A stretch of DNA of 64,000 nt from Psychroserpens mesophilus (GTDB taxonomy: Bacteria; Bacteroidota; Bacteroidia; Flavobacteriales; Flavobacteriaceae): positions 248,001 through 312,000 of the forward strand of contig NZ_JXJP01000020.1 of the NCBI RefSeq assembly GCF_000826645.1, given 5' to 3'. Numbering within the stretch: position 1 is the first letter of the stretch; every line of letters begins with the position of its first letter. The position numbers and the translations under genes were made by a program. The notes beneath the pieces were generated by a model, which saw only the letters and a program-made list of their open reading frames with translations, did no database searches and had not been told where the DNA came from. Below, piece by piece: positions 53,619-64,000 of this stretch.

Positions 53619-54362
53619 TTAATGGTCTTTTTTCGATTCCTTAATAATCTTTTGAAATTCCTGACTACAAATAACCAGTTCTTCAAGCAAATCGACCTGT
53701 TTGTTTATGGCTAGTAATTTAGAATCGATTGCTTTGGCATCACAATAATTAAAGAATAGTGCATGGTATTCTTTTGGAATATTTAAGTCAAGAGTCAGTA
53801 AAGCTTTGTTAAAAAAAGGATTCGTATTAAAAAGTGAATCAAAGTCCTTGTAAGTTATAGGAATGGTTGGTGCTTCCTTAGATTTTTTACTTTTAAAAAG
53901 CTTTCCAATCATGCCAATAATGGCTATAAAATCCATATTTCCACTCGGAGTTCCTTGGTACTGAATAGGATTCTTTTTGATGTCTTCACGGATTTGATTT
54001 TTGAATTCTGATGCCATTTTGATAGAATCAAATTTTCGTTGACGTTCGTCTCTTAAAAGTACAGCGTCAAGTTCATTTAAGGTTTTTTTGACTTCAACCA
54101 CAACGATGTGATTAAAGTCTACGTTTTTAATTTCAATAAATGTTTTAGTATGAAACAGTGAACTTACGTAGAGTGTGTCTTTTAGTTTCGCTTCAATGGT
54201 AAAATCACCTTCGTCATTGGTATACGTCATGATGTTTTGAGTAACATTTACAACTAAGGCGCCTTTTACAGTGGTTTCTGCGTCGTACACTTTTCCATTA
54301 ATAGTTTGTGCTATAATATGAATTGGCAAAAGCGTTAAAATCAGAAATACAAGTTTTTTCAA
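53619..54362 (-). CDS. Carboxypeptidase-regulatory-like domain protein
   Basis: 247 residues. Signal peptide KKLVFLILTLLPIHIIAQ. Residues about 19-100 are a CarboxypepD_reg-like domain (INGKVYDAETTVKGALVVNV, TNDEGDFTIEAKLKDTLYVS). The rest is a helical region with conserved charged residues (EFKNQIREDIKKNPIQYQG; KSKKSKEAPTIPITYKDFDS) resembling small exported flavobacterial proteins of unknown function. It is not a TonB receptor because no plug or barrel follows. It is separated from the thioesterase by 87 bases. Confidence 0.8.
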   Translation of the reverse strand: MKKLVFLILTLLPIHIIAQTINGKVYDAETTVKGALVVNVTQNIMTYTNDEGDFTIEAKLKDTLYVSSLFHTKTFIEIKNVDFNHIVVVEVKKTLNELDAVLLRDERQRKFDSIKMASEFKNQIREDIKKNPIQYQGTPSGNMDFIAIIGMIGKLFKSKKSKEAPTIPITYKDFDSLFNTNPFFNKALLTLDLNIPKEYHALFFNYCDAKAIDSKLLAINKQVDLLEELVICSQEFQKIIKESKKDH

Positions 54363-54449
54363 GAATGGAAATCGATTGGTTTGCCTTTCAAATTAAGAAA
54401 AATCGATTGACAATACAGACAAGATTATGATATTTTAACACTGAGTTAT

Positions 54450-54836
54450 TTAGAATAAATCAATGATATCTTGAGTGATGCGAGTAGGTTTATTGGTTTT
54501 ATGAGACATAAAGCACCAAATGGTTTCAGAAGTAGTTAAAAGTTTGTTGGTATTTCTGTTATAAATTTCCACCATACGTGTAGATCTTAGCCCTTCAGAT
54601 TTGGTGACATATGTTTTTAAAAGTAAGTCATCTCCTAAAACGGCTTCCGCTTTATATTGAATATAATGACTTAACATGACCCAATAATAGTTGTCTCTTA
54701 TAGCAGTTGAAGTATTTGCAATCCAGTTATCTTCAGCGATATCCTGAACCCATTGTACATACCTCACATTATTTACATGGTTACGAGCATCTAAATCTTC
54801 AGAAGAAACAGTAATGTGCTTTTCAAATACTAACAT
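54450..54836 (-). CDS. Acyl-CoA thioesterase (hotdog fold)
   Basis: 128 residues from ATG 54836; a longer in-frame start would lie inside the upstream gene. The 4-hydroxybenzoyl-CoA thioesterase-like motif is DARNHVNNVRYVQWVQDIAE, whose Asp is the usual catalytic residue. HYIQYKAEAVLGDDLLLKTY and SETIWCFMSHKTNKPTRI follow the hotdog pattern. It hydrolyses acyl-CoA or acyl-ACP; the substrate is unclear. The start lies 1 base downstream of the glutaminyl cyclase stop, so the two are co-transcribed. Confidence 0.9.
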   Translation of the reverse strand: MLVFEKHITVSSEDLDARNHVNNVRYVQWVQDIAEDNWIANTSTAIRDNYYWVMLSHYIQYKAEAVLGDDLLLKTYVTKSEGLRSTRMVEIYNRNTNKLLTTSETIWCFMSHKTNKPTRITQDIIDLF

Positions 54837-54837
54837 A

Positions 54838-55869
54838 CTATTTTTCAAAAACTTCAACTTCAAAAAGCTTATCCCAACGCTTTCCGGTTACAAAAATGGT
54901 TTTCGTTTCAGAATTATAAGCAATACCATTAAGCACATCTAAACCTTGATGTTGGGTGACTAATTTACGTAAAGGCGAAAAATCTATGACACCTTCTACA
55001 GCACCATTTTCAGGATTTATGATTGCAACGCCATTTTTTTGATAGCGATTGGCATAAATCTTTCCGTTTATCCATTCCATTTCATTAAGACCAATAATTT
55101 TACCTTTATTAGTATAAACTTGCAATTTTGAGGCTTCCGCAAGTGTCTCAGAATTTAGCAACCAGATGTTTTCTGTGCCATCGGATTTATAAAGTGTTGT
55201 TCCATCATTACAAATTCCCCAACCCTCTTTGCTTTGTCCGTATTTAAAGCTACTCATTTTTTCAAACGTATCTACATGATATACAAACCCTGTATTTTCT
55301 CTCCAGGTTAGCTGATAAACACGATCATCTAAAATAGTTAATCCTTCACCAAAATATTGTTGCGCTAAATCTACATTTTTTAAAACCTGACCCGTTTTAT
55401 AATCTACTTTTCTAACTTTTGATTCCCCATACTGACCAGTGCTTTCGTACAATTCACCATTATGAAACTCTAAGCCTTGTGTATAGGAAGTGATATCATG
55501 TGGATATATGTTTACAATTTCATAGCCATAGATTTTAGGTAGCTGGTTATTCAGGATTGTGATTTTAGTCGAAACATCTTCTTTAGAATCGCCATAATCA
55601 ATCGTTGCAGTTACAGTTTGAATACCTAATTTTTGATTTTTCAAATGAAGAGATTCAGATATGGTGTTACCGTTGAGCTTATAACGAACAGAAGCGATAT
55701 CGACATTATCAGGATTATGTATTGAAAATGTAACCGTTTCACCAAGCTTAACGACGTTATCTTTGGCATTTGTACGAATTGAAACGTTATTTTTTTTGCT
55801 TTCTGAATTTCCACAAGTAATAAGCAAAAAGGATAAAGCAATGAGAATGAAAGATTTAAATGCCGACAT
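54838..55869 (-). CDS. Glutaminyl-peptide cyclotransferase lipoprotein
   Basis: 343 residues. Signal SFILIALSFLLITC with a lipobox cysteine. The N-terminal part (about 25-110) is an Ig-like beta domain (GETVTFSIHNPDNVDIASVR). The rest matches the plant/bacterial glutaminyl cyclase propeller family (TSYTQGLEFHNGELYESTG, GEGLTILDDRVYQLTWREN, LNEMEWINGKIYANRY, HQGLDVLNGIAYN). It converts N-terminal glutamine to pyroglutamate on exported proteins. After removal of a signal peptide, several T9SS cargo proteins here begin with Gln (for example QIYLPQETF), which is consistent with such a role. Confidence 0.9.
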   Translation of the reverse strand: MSAFKSFILIALSFLLITCGNSESKKNNVSIRTNAKDNVVKLGETVTFSIHNPDNVDIASVRYKLNGNTISESLHLKNQKLGIQTVTATIDYGDSKEDVSTKITILNNQLPKIYGYEIVNIYPHDITSYTQGLEFHNGELYESTGQYGESKVRKVDYKTGQVLKNVDLAQQYFGEGLTILDDRVYQLTWRENTGFVYHVDTFEKMSSFKYGQSKEGWGICNDGTTLYKSDGTENIWLLNSETLAEASKLQVYTNKGKIIGLNEMEWINGKIYANRYQKNGVAIINPENGAVEGVIDFSPLRKLVTQHQGLDVLNGIAYNSETKTIFVTGKRWDKLFEVEVFEK

Positions 55870-55922
55870 TTTTTTTCAAATTTTAATGCAAGTTATTTAA
55901 TAAAATTCGGTTTAAAAAATCA

Positions 55923-55952
55923 TTGCAAAAGTATTAAAAGATTGTATCTTTG
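55923..55952 (+). promoter_or_regulatory. Bacteroidota-type promoter of the SRP RNA
   Basis: TTG (55923-55925), a 19-base spacer, then TATCTTTG (55945-55952). This is a complete match to the -33/-7 pattern of Bacteroidota. The RNA start (55958) is 6 bases further on, as expected. Confidence 0.9.
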
Positions 55953-55957
55953 CAGTC

Positions 55958-56051
55958 GGCAAGTCCTACACAACCAGCTCCTGCTTAATCCTCCAGGTCG
56001 GGAACGAAGCAAAGGTACGCGGTCGTAGCGGTGTGATGTAGGTAGCTTGCC
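55958..56051 (+). ncRNA. ffs: Signal recognition particle RNA, small bacterial type
   Basis: About 94 bases. The two ends GGCAAG and CTTGCC pair. The apical part contains CTCCAGGTCGGGAACGAAGC, the conserved SRP loop region (CAGG ... GGAA ... AGCA) that binds Ffh. A run of T residues follows the closing stem at 56051-56058 and acts as terminator. It lies between the glutaminyl cyclase (minus) and the SDR gene (plus) with its own promoter. It is the only RNA gene I find in the window. Confidence 0.93.
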
Positions 56052-56116
56052 TTTTTTTATGCGCTATACTTTCCTAATTATATTGTATTTTTAACTTCAA
56101 ATAGTTTATTTTATTT

Positions 56117-56920
56117 ATGTCTAAAGTTGTATTAATTACTGGAGGTTCTTCAGGTATTGGAAAATCTATAGGTGAATTTTTAATCTCTAAAGGTTATACT
56201 GTTTTTGGCACTAGTAGACATCCTGAACGGTATTCAGCTTCAAAATTCAAACTAATAACCTTAGATGTTGCTGATACAACTTCAATTGCAAAAGCCATTA
56301 AAAATGTAGTTGAAATTTCTGGGCGATTAGATGTTCTGATTAATAACGCAGGTGCCGGAATTACAGGTCCAATAGAGGAAATTCCAGATGTAGAAATCAA
56401 ACGTAATTTTGAAACCAATCTTTTCGGACCTATCAATGTGATTAAGGCAGTGTTGCCGCAAATGCGTCAGCAAAACTCAGGTTTGATAATAAATATTACA
56501 TCTATTGCTGGATATATGGGTTTGCCCTATCGCGGAATTTATAGTGCAAGCAAAGGTGCTTTAGAATTAATTACAGAAGCTTTTAGGATGGAAATAAAAG
56601 ATTTTAACATCTCTATGAGCAACTTAGCTCCAGGTGATTTTGCGACTAACATTGCTGCAGGTCGTTATCATGCACCTGTAACCATTGGTTCTCCTTATGA
56701 AAAAAAGTATGGTTCAGTTTTAAGAAATATAAATGAAGACGTCGACAATGGAAATGATCCAACCTTAGTGGCAAATGCAGTTTACAAGATTATCAATACA
56801 TCGAATCCAAAAATACATTATAAAGTTGGTGCTTTTATGCAGAAGTTCTCAATAGTTTTAAAACGGATTCTTCCAGATAAACTATACGAAAGACTGTTAC
56901 TTAAGCATTACAAATTATAG
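56117..56920 (+). CDS. Short-chain dehydrogenase/reductase
   Basis: 267 residues. A classical SDR: cofactor loop ITGGSSGIGKSIGEFL, NNAGAG, catalytic Ser in INITSIAGYMG and Tyr-x3-Lys in YSASKGALE. The Arg in FGTSRHPERYS just after the second strand suggests NADP preference. The C-terminal region (VYKIINTSNPKIHYKVG) resembles retinol-dehydrogenase-like members. The substrate is unknown. It lies 60 bases downstream of the SRP RNA and 151 bases before fsa. Confidence 0.92.
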   Translation: MSKVVLITGGSSGIGKSIGEFLISKGYTVFGTSRHPERYSASKFKLITLDVADTTSIAKAIKNVVEISGRLDVLINNAGAGITGPIEEIPDVEIKRNFETNLFGPINVIKAVLPQMRQQNSGLIINITSIAGYMGLPYRGIYSASKGALELITEAFRMEIKDFNISMSNLAPGDFATNIAAGRYHAPVTIGSPYEKKYGSVLRNINEDVDNGNDPTLVANAVYKIINTSNPKIHYKVGAFMQKFSIVLKRILPDKLYERLLLKHYKL

Positions 56921-57071
56921 TATTCGATTTTTAGATGTTGATATGTTTTAAAAAAAAGATATCAATTAAGCTATGTTTAAGTTGTAATTTCGCGTCTGAA
57001 ATAATCACAATAAAGTTAGTTCTTTAAAAGAGTTAAACTCGGAAAAAAGGAAGAATCAAAAACACATTTTT

Positions 57072-57725
57072 ATGAAATTTTTTATAGATACAGCTAATCT
57101 CGATCAAATTAAAGAAGCTCAGGATATGGGCATCTTAGATGGTGTAACTACAAACCCATCGTTAATGGCTAAAGAAGGAATTACAGGTCATGACAATATC
57201 ATGAAGCATTATGTTAATATCTGCAATATTGTTGATGGCGATGTCTCTGCGGAAGTCATTTCCACAGATTTTGAAGGCATGGTAAGAGAAGGTGAGGCCT
57301 TGGCAGAACTTCATGACCAGATTGTTATCAAATTACCAATGATTAAAGATGGCGTAAAAGCTTGTAAATATTTTAGCGATAAAGGAATCAAAACGAATGT
57401 AACTTTAGTGTTTTCAGCCGGACAAGCTTTATTAGCTGCGAAAGCAGGAGCAACTTATGTGTCACCTTTTATTGGTCGTTTAGATGATATTTCTACAGAT
57501 GGATTAAACCTTATTGCAGAAATCAGAATGATTTATGATAATTATGGTTTTGATACTGAAATTCTTGCCGCATCTGTTCGTCATACAATGCATGTTATAG
57601 ATTGTGCTAAATTGGGAGCAGATGTTATGACTGGACCTTTAAGTTCAATTGTTGGATTGTTAAAGCATCCGTTAACCGATATTGGTTTAGAAAAGTTTTT
57701 AGCAGATTATAAAAAGGGTAACTAA
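57072..57725 (+). CDS. fsa: Fructose-6-phosphate aldolase / small transaldolase
   Basis: 217 residues, the short TalC/MipB class. Residues near the start, [14 protein letters not shown] and [13 protein letters not shown], are typical; the Schiff-base lysine is K87 in [20 protein letters not shown] and [14 protein letters not shown] follow. Short members of this family are either transaldolase or fructose-6-phosphate aldolase; the sequence does not settle which. A shared bidirectional terminator follows. Confidence 0.9.
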   Translation: MKFFIDTANLDQIKEAQDMGILDGVTTNPSLMAKEGITGHDNIMKHYVNICNIVDGDVSAEVISTDFEGMVREGEALAELHDQIVIKLPMIKDGVKACKYFSDKGIKTNVTLVFSAGQALLAAKAGATYVSPFIGRLDDISTDGLNLIAEIRMIYDNYGFDTEILAASVRHTMHVIDCAKLGADVMTGPLSSIVGLLKHPLTDIGLEKFLADYKKGN

Positions 57726-57746
57726 ACGGCAAGTATTTAAAATAGG

Positions 57747-57780
57747 AAACACTCTTAAAACGGATTTTAAGGGTGTTTTT
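57747..57780. terminator. Bidirectional terminator between fsa and the TlpA-like gene
   Basis: AAACACTCTTAAAA pairs with TTTTAAGGGTGTTT (one G-U pair) around a 4-base loop, followed by T residues. Confidence 0.8.
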
Positions 57781-59218
57781 ATTTTGTGCTCAATTTGTTA
57801 GATGAAGCTGTCATTTTTTCTAAGCATTCAGTTAATTCATCATTAAATAATTCAATATTAGAATTCACGATCTCCATGTTTTTATCTACAACAAAAATCT
57901 TGTGCGAAAAAGTAATAACATACTGATCTAATGCCTGAGACGGATTAGAAAATTTGTATTCATTTTTCAAAGGATAATTTAATGATCTCACCGTCTTTTT
58001 CCAGTAATGTAAATCATTATCATTAAAATTGATAGCTATAAAATTTACTTCCGGAAATTTTTCTTTCAATTCCTTTATTTTAAAGTGGCTATTTCTTGAA
58101 TGCATCTTGTAAATTGAAGACCAGCAATATACAACTGTAGGTTTGTCTATGAGTTTACTTAAAGCAACGGTATTGCCATTAAAGTCAATTAATTCTGCGT
58201 CAGGAAGCAAACGACCTGGTTTTAACTTGCTAGCAGATTCTACCAGACTTTTTAAATAGGTTTTGTCATCTGGATTAGTACTTCGCTCTAAATAATAATT
58301 GATCAATGTGATGGTTGCATCACGATCATCTGTATTAAGTACAAAATCTCTGATGTTATGTTTTAGTAAATAATTTTTAATTTTTTCATTAGTGATTGTA
58401 CTATCGATAAGTGTTAGCTTTTCAATATTATAATCCAAGGCCATTCTGTCAAAAGCTTCATGATGCCCTTCAATGTAGTATTGTTTTAGGGCAATATTAT
58501 TAAAATGCCAAAATAAAAACCTGTTGTATGCGTATACCTTACTTAAATCTTCATTATTAAGATCTACTTCACTTCTGAAATCGTAAAAGTCGTCTGGTAA
58601 ATCCTTAAAATGAATCAATTTATTGTTCCCGTAATACGCAAAAGGAAACATTTCATGATATGCATAATAATTGTAATCTATACTCGATCTTACGATGGTT
58701 TCAAATAATTTAGAAGAAGGTTTATTAGACAAAAATTCTTCAAAGTGCGCTAGTTTTTGTTTTCTGAGTTTTTTCATGTGCTCTACAAAAACCTCAGGTT
58801 CTAAATGTCTGATGGTATTAAACTCCTTATTTTCTATTTCATCATCTAAAAATGATTTGATTAGATAATTATTCTTTTTTGAACCAGAGCCTGTGTAAAC
58901 TAAAGACTCATCAAAATCATTAGTATTTAACCTAATCAATAAACTATCATTTGCTTCTAATAAAATGGTTTGATATTCGCCACCATGAGTGAAGGTGAAA
59001 ATACCTGGCTTCAAACTATTAACTTTATAAAGAAATCGGTTGCTTTTATCGAGGTAAATGGTATCTCTCTCTTCGTTTGAATTACTAAGAGTCACATAAT
59101 TATTACTTGGGTTTATAATTTCACCACCAAAATATGCGTAATCACCTTCATCAGATTTAGATTTTTCACAACTAAAAATAAGTAAGCTTGTTAGTAATGT
59201 ATAAAGATAAAATTTCAT
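57779..59218 (-). CDS. TlpA-like lipoprotein lacking the CxxC active site
   Basis: 479 residues. Signal KFYLYTLLTSLLIFSC with a lipobox cysteine. Residues about 25-115 form a beta domain like DUF4369 (FGGEIINPSNNYVTLSN). A long helical middle (120-330) follows. The C-terminal 145 residues look like a thioredoxin fold (LPDAELIDFNGNTVALSKLI, PTVVYCWSSIYKMHSRNSHF, VNFIAINFND). A TlpA protein would have W-C-x-x-C after TVVYCWSS; here the position holds SIYKMH with no CxxC pair. It cannot work as a normal disulfide reductase. A binding or structural role is more likely. Confidence 0.82.
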   Translation of the reverse strand: MKFYLYTLLTSLLIFSCEKSKSDEGDYAYFGGEIINPSNNYVTLSNSNEERDTIYLDKSNRFLYKVNSLKPGIFTFTHGGEYQTILLEANDSLLIRLNTNDFDESLVYTGSGSKKNNYLIKSFLDDEIENKEFNTIRHLEPEVFVEHMKKLRKQKLAHFEEFLSNKPSSKLFETIVRSSIDYNYYAYHEMFPFAYYGNNKLIHFKDLPDDFYDFRSEVDLNNEDLSKVYAYNRFLFWHFNNIALKQYYIEGHHEAFDRMALDYNIEKLTLIDSTITNEKIKNYLLKHNIRDFVLNTDDRDATITLINYYLERSTNPDDKTYLKSLVESASKLKPGRLLPDAELIDFNGNTVALSKLIDKPTVVYCWSSIYKMHSRNSHFKIKELKEKFPEVNFIAINFNDNDLHYWKKTVRSLNYPLKNEYKFSNPSQALDQYVITFSHKIFVVDKNMEIVNSNIELFNDELTECLEKMTASSNKLSTK

Positions 59219-59303
59219 AAATATATTGTAGGTAGTTCAATAACCAAACAAAAATAGAGTTTGCAAATAATAAGTCTTGTTAATTCGTTGTTAAATCTTA
59301 TAG

Positions 59304-61031
<1,728 letters not shown>

Positions 61032-61055
61032 GACTTTCTTTTTAGTATAAATTTT

Positions 61056-61091
61056 AAATGTTGGTATGATTATAATATCAACATTTTTTTT
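61056..61091 (+). terminator. Terminator after the ABC-F gene
   Basis: AAATGTTGGTAT and ATATCAACATTT (one G-U pair) form a 12-base stem around a 7-base loop, followed by eight T residues. Confidence 0.85.
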
Positions 61092-61220
61092 GGCTTAATT
61101 CTAAAAAATGATTTGTTAGACTTAAATAATTTATAGTTTAAAAATACAATGAGTACCTCTTTTTATAAAACCTCAACTTATATTTTCTCGTATATAAAGT
61201 GAACATATAAATTAACAATT

Positions 61221-61814
61221 ATGAAAACAAACAAATTATTTAGCAATGCATTATTCGTAGCCTCTCTTTTAATAGGATCACTATTTGTTGGGCAACATTT
61301 GGTGGCACAGAGTAAAATGATGAAAGAAGACACTAAAATGGTTGGTGGAGCAGAAATGTATCCAAGTAAAACCATTGTTGAAAACGCAGTAAACTCGAAA
61401 GATCATACAACTTTAGTCGCAGCAGTTAAAGCGGCAGATTTAGTTGAAGTTTTATCAAGTGAAGGACCATTTACTGTATTTGCACCAACTAACAGCGCAT
61501 TTGATAAATTGCCGAAAGGAACAGTTGAAACACTTTTAAAACCAGAAAATAAAGAACAACTACAAATGATATTAAAATATCATGTCGTTTCTGGAAAGTG
61601 GAATGCAAAAGACATTATTAAGTTACTAGAAAAAGGTAATGGAAAAACAGTTGTAAAAACTGTATCTGGAGGTACATTAACGATTTGGACTAAAGGTAAA
61701 GATGTATATGTTACTGATGAAAATGGGAATTCTTCAAAAGTGACTATTGCAGATGTTAATCAATCCAATGGTGTGATTCACGTTGTTGATAGTGTGCTTT
61801 TACCAAAATCTTAA
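61221..61814 (+). CDS. Secreted fasciclin (FAS1) domain protein
   Basis: 197 residues. Signal peptide with hydrophobic core LFVASLLIGSLFVGQHLVAQ. A single FAS1 domain follows: SKTIVENAVNSKDHTTLVAA (about 49-68), the hallmark GPFTVFAPTNSAFDKLP, the second motif LKYHVVSGKW, and the closing NGVIHVVDSVLLP. FAS1 domains mediate adhesion in eukaryotes and many bacteria. The protein is exported, with no sorting domain. It is a single-gene unit with a shared terminator. Confidence 0.93.
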   Translation: MKTNKLFSNALFVASLLIGSLFVGQHLVAQSKMMKEDTKMVGGAEMYPSKTIVENAVNSKDHTTLVAAVKAADLVEVLSSEGPFTVFAPTNSAFDKLPKGTVETLLKPENKEQLQMILKYHVVSGKWNAKDIIKLLEKGNGKTVVKTVSGGTLTIWTKGKDVYVTDENGNSSKVTIADVNQSNGVIHVVDSVLLPKS

Positions 61815-61854
61815 ATTTTATAAGCACTTAAAATTTGAATGTATTAATAAGTTA

Positions 61855-61885
61855 AATAAGCCTCATCAATTTGATGAGGCTTATT
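61855..61885. terminator. Bidirectional terminator after the fasciclin gene
   Basis: A perfect 15-base inverted repeat (AATAAGCCTCATCAA with TTGATGAGGCTTATT) with T-rich flanks on both strands. It separates two convergent genes. Confidence 0.9.
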
Positions 61886-61888
61886 ATT

Positions 61889-62125
61889 TTATGCTTTAAG
61901 TTCTTGGTTTACTTCATTTAATATGGCTTTAGCTTTTACATGTTCTTCATTGCTAACATACAATTCCTGAAAACCTTGTATTGAAGCTCCGAAGCCAGCC
62001 AAACGACCAGATTCAGATTCGTCTTTAACAATTGGACTTATTCCTACGCTTTCAAGTCGATCTCTTAACATCTGAACAACGATGAAGTTACCAGAAAATA
62101 GTTTTGTATAATTCGTATCAGTCAT
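61889..62125 (-). CDS. DUF2007 family protein
   Basis: 78 residues. A small cytoplasmic protein of the DUF2007 family (putative signal-transducing protein). Typical segments are LFSGNFIVVQMLRDRLESVG, LAGFGASIQGFQELYVSNE and a helical C-terminus (HVKAKAILNEVNQEL). The function is unknown. It is transcribed away from katG. Confidence 0.85.
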   Translation of the reverse strand: MTDTNYTKLFSGNFIVVQMLRDRLESVGISPIVKDESESGRLAGFGASIQGFQELYVSNEEHVKAKAILNEVNQELKA

Positions 62126-62219
62126 AATATTCTTTTTTATACTAGTAATTTACAAAATTTATACCAATTCCATTCTACTTAATTGCCAAATTAAAATGTT
62201 AAATATTTAATAATAGAAA

Positions 62220-62249
62220 TTGTCTTTGTTTAAAGATTATATATATTTG
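62220..62249 (+). promoter_or_regulatory. Complete Bacteroidota-type promoter upstream of katG
   Basis: TTG (62220-62222), a 19-base spacer, and TATATTTG (62242-62249), the same spacing as the SRP RNA promoter. The predicted start is about 62255, some 229 bases before katG. Confidence 0.65.
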
Positions 62250-62254
62250 TTAAA

Positions 62255-62345
62255 CAATAAATAGATTATCGCTAGATAATATTTTGATTGATTTAGTTAG
62301 GTTGTTGAAAAGCCATATCCTATATTAGGATATGGCTTCTTTCAT
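62255..62345 (+). ncRNA. Candidate small RNA or katG leader with terminal hairpin
   Basis: From the predicted start the transcript would contain a small hairpin (62265-62280) and then a perfect 13-base stem (AAGCCATATCCTA with TAGGATATGGCTT, 62310-62338) followed by CTTTC rather than a pure T run. It may be a short terminated RNA or the structured leader of katG. There is no coding sequence in it. This is inference from sequence pattern only. Confidence 0.4.
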
Positions 62346-62462
62346 GTATAATAGTTATTGATTTTTTAGTTTTGATAAATTATATCTATTTGAACATAAG
62401 ATATTAAAATATGGTTTTCATTTGAATTAGGATACAAATGTTTTAATTTTAGAACATTATAA

Positions 62463-64000
<1,538 letters not shown>

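Overview
This window is a low-GC chromosomal segment from a member of the Bacteroidota, almost certainly the family Flavobacteriaceae. Evidence: several secreted proteins end in a type IX secretion (T9SS) type A sorting domain; many Bacteroidota-restricted families are present (DUF6913, DUF4835/PorD-like, DUF5686, DUF6503, YtxJ, a Bacteroidota-type RNA polymerase omega); promoters match the TTG-N19-TAnnTTTG pattern rather than the E. coli one; and the dapA-bamD-rpoZ-coaBC-DUF4835-recN-fabI gene order is characteristic. The genus cannot be fixed from the sequence alone. I see no prophage, insertion sequence, CRISPR array, rRNA or tRNA.

Layout. 1-1147 (minus): a 5'-nucleotidase split into two exported proteins. 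1220-8711 (plus): a housekeeping run for lysine/cell wall (dapA), outer-membrane assembly (bamD), transcription (rpoZ), CoA synthesis (coaBC), DNA repair (recN) and fatty acid elongation (fabI). 8912-17248 (plus): four secreted T9SS cargo proteins; two share an indel-free duplicated C-terminal half and two are seven-repeat FG-GAP/ASPIC propellers (a third propeller paralogue lies at 50199). 17321-22237 (plus): glycosyltransferase, YbbR protein, coaE and a two-component system. 22344-31740 (minus): nine genes in one direction (csp, miaA, potassium channel, DUF3857, a DnaQ/GIY-YIG nuclease with an apparent ATT start, yggS, DUF1015, a hydroxyacyl-CoA dehydrogenase and a Gfo/Idh/MocA oxidoreductase).

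31897-40217: pcm is followed 3 bases later by a secreted S51/cyanophycinase-like protein; then a DUF5686-Coa1 pair, smpB, and a deoC-deoD-phosphatase salvage group. 40650-42176: two tandem OmpW-like porins with duplicated promoters. 42272-55869: mostly housekeeping and envelope genes (clpB, ytxJ, fahA, glyA, lipoproteins, a thioesterase and a glutaminyl cyclase). 55958-56051: the SRP RNA with a textbook Bacteroidota promoter. 56117-64000: SDR, transaldolase-like fsa, a cysteine-less TlpA-like lipoprotein, an ABC-F protein with an asymmetric second ATP site, fasciclin and DUF2007 proteins, and katG running off the end.

No single new defence or mobile system is evident. The best leads are the pcm/S51 pair (isoaspartyl chemistry), a promoter-plus-hairpin unit upstream of katG that could be a small RNA or leader, the ABC-F asymmetry, the ATT-start nuclease, the propeller family and the split nucleotidase.
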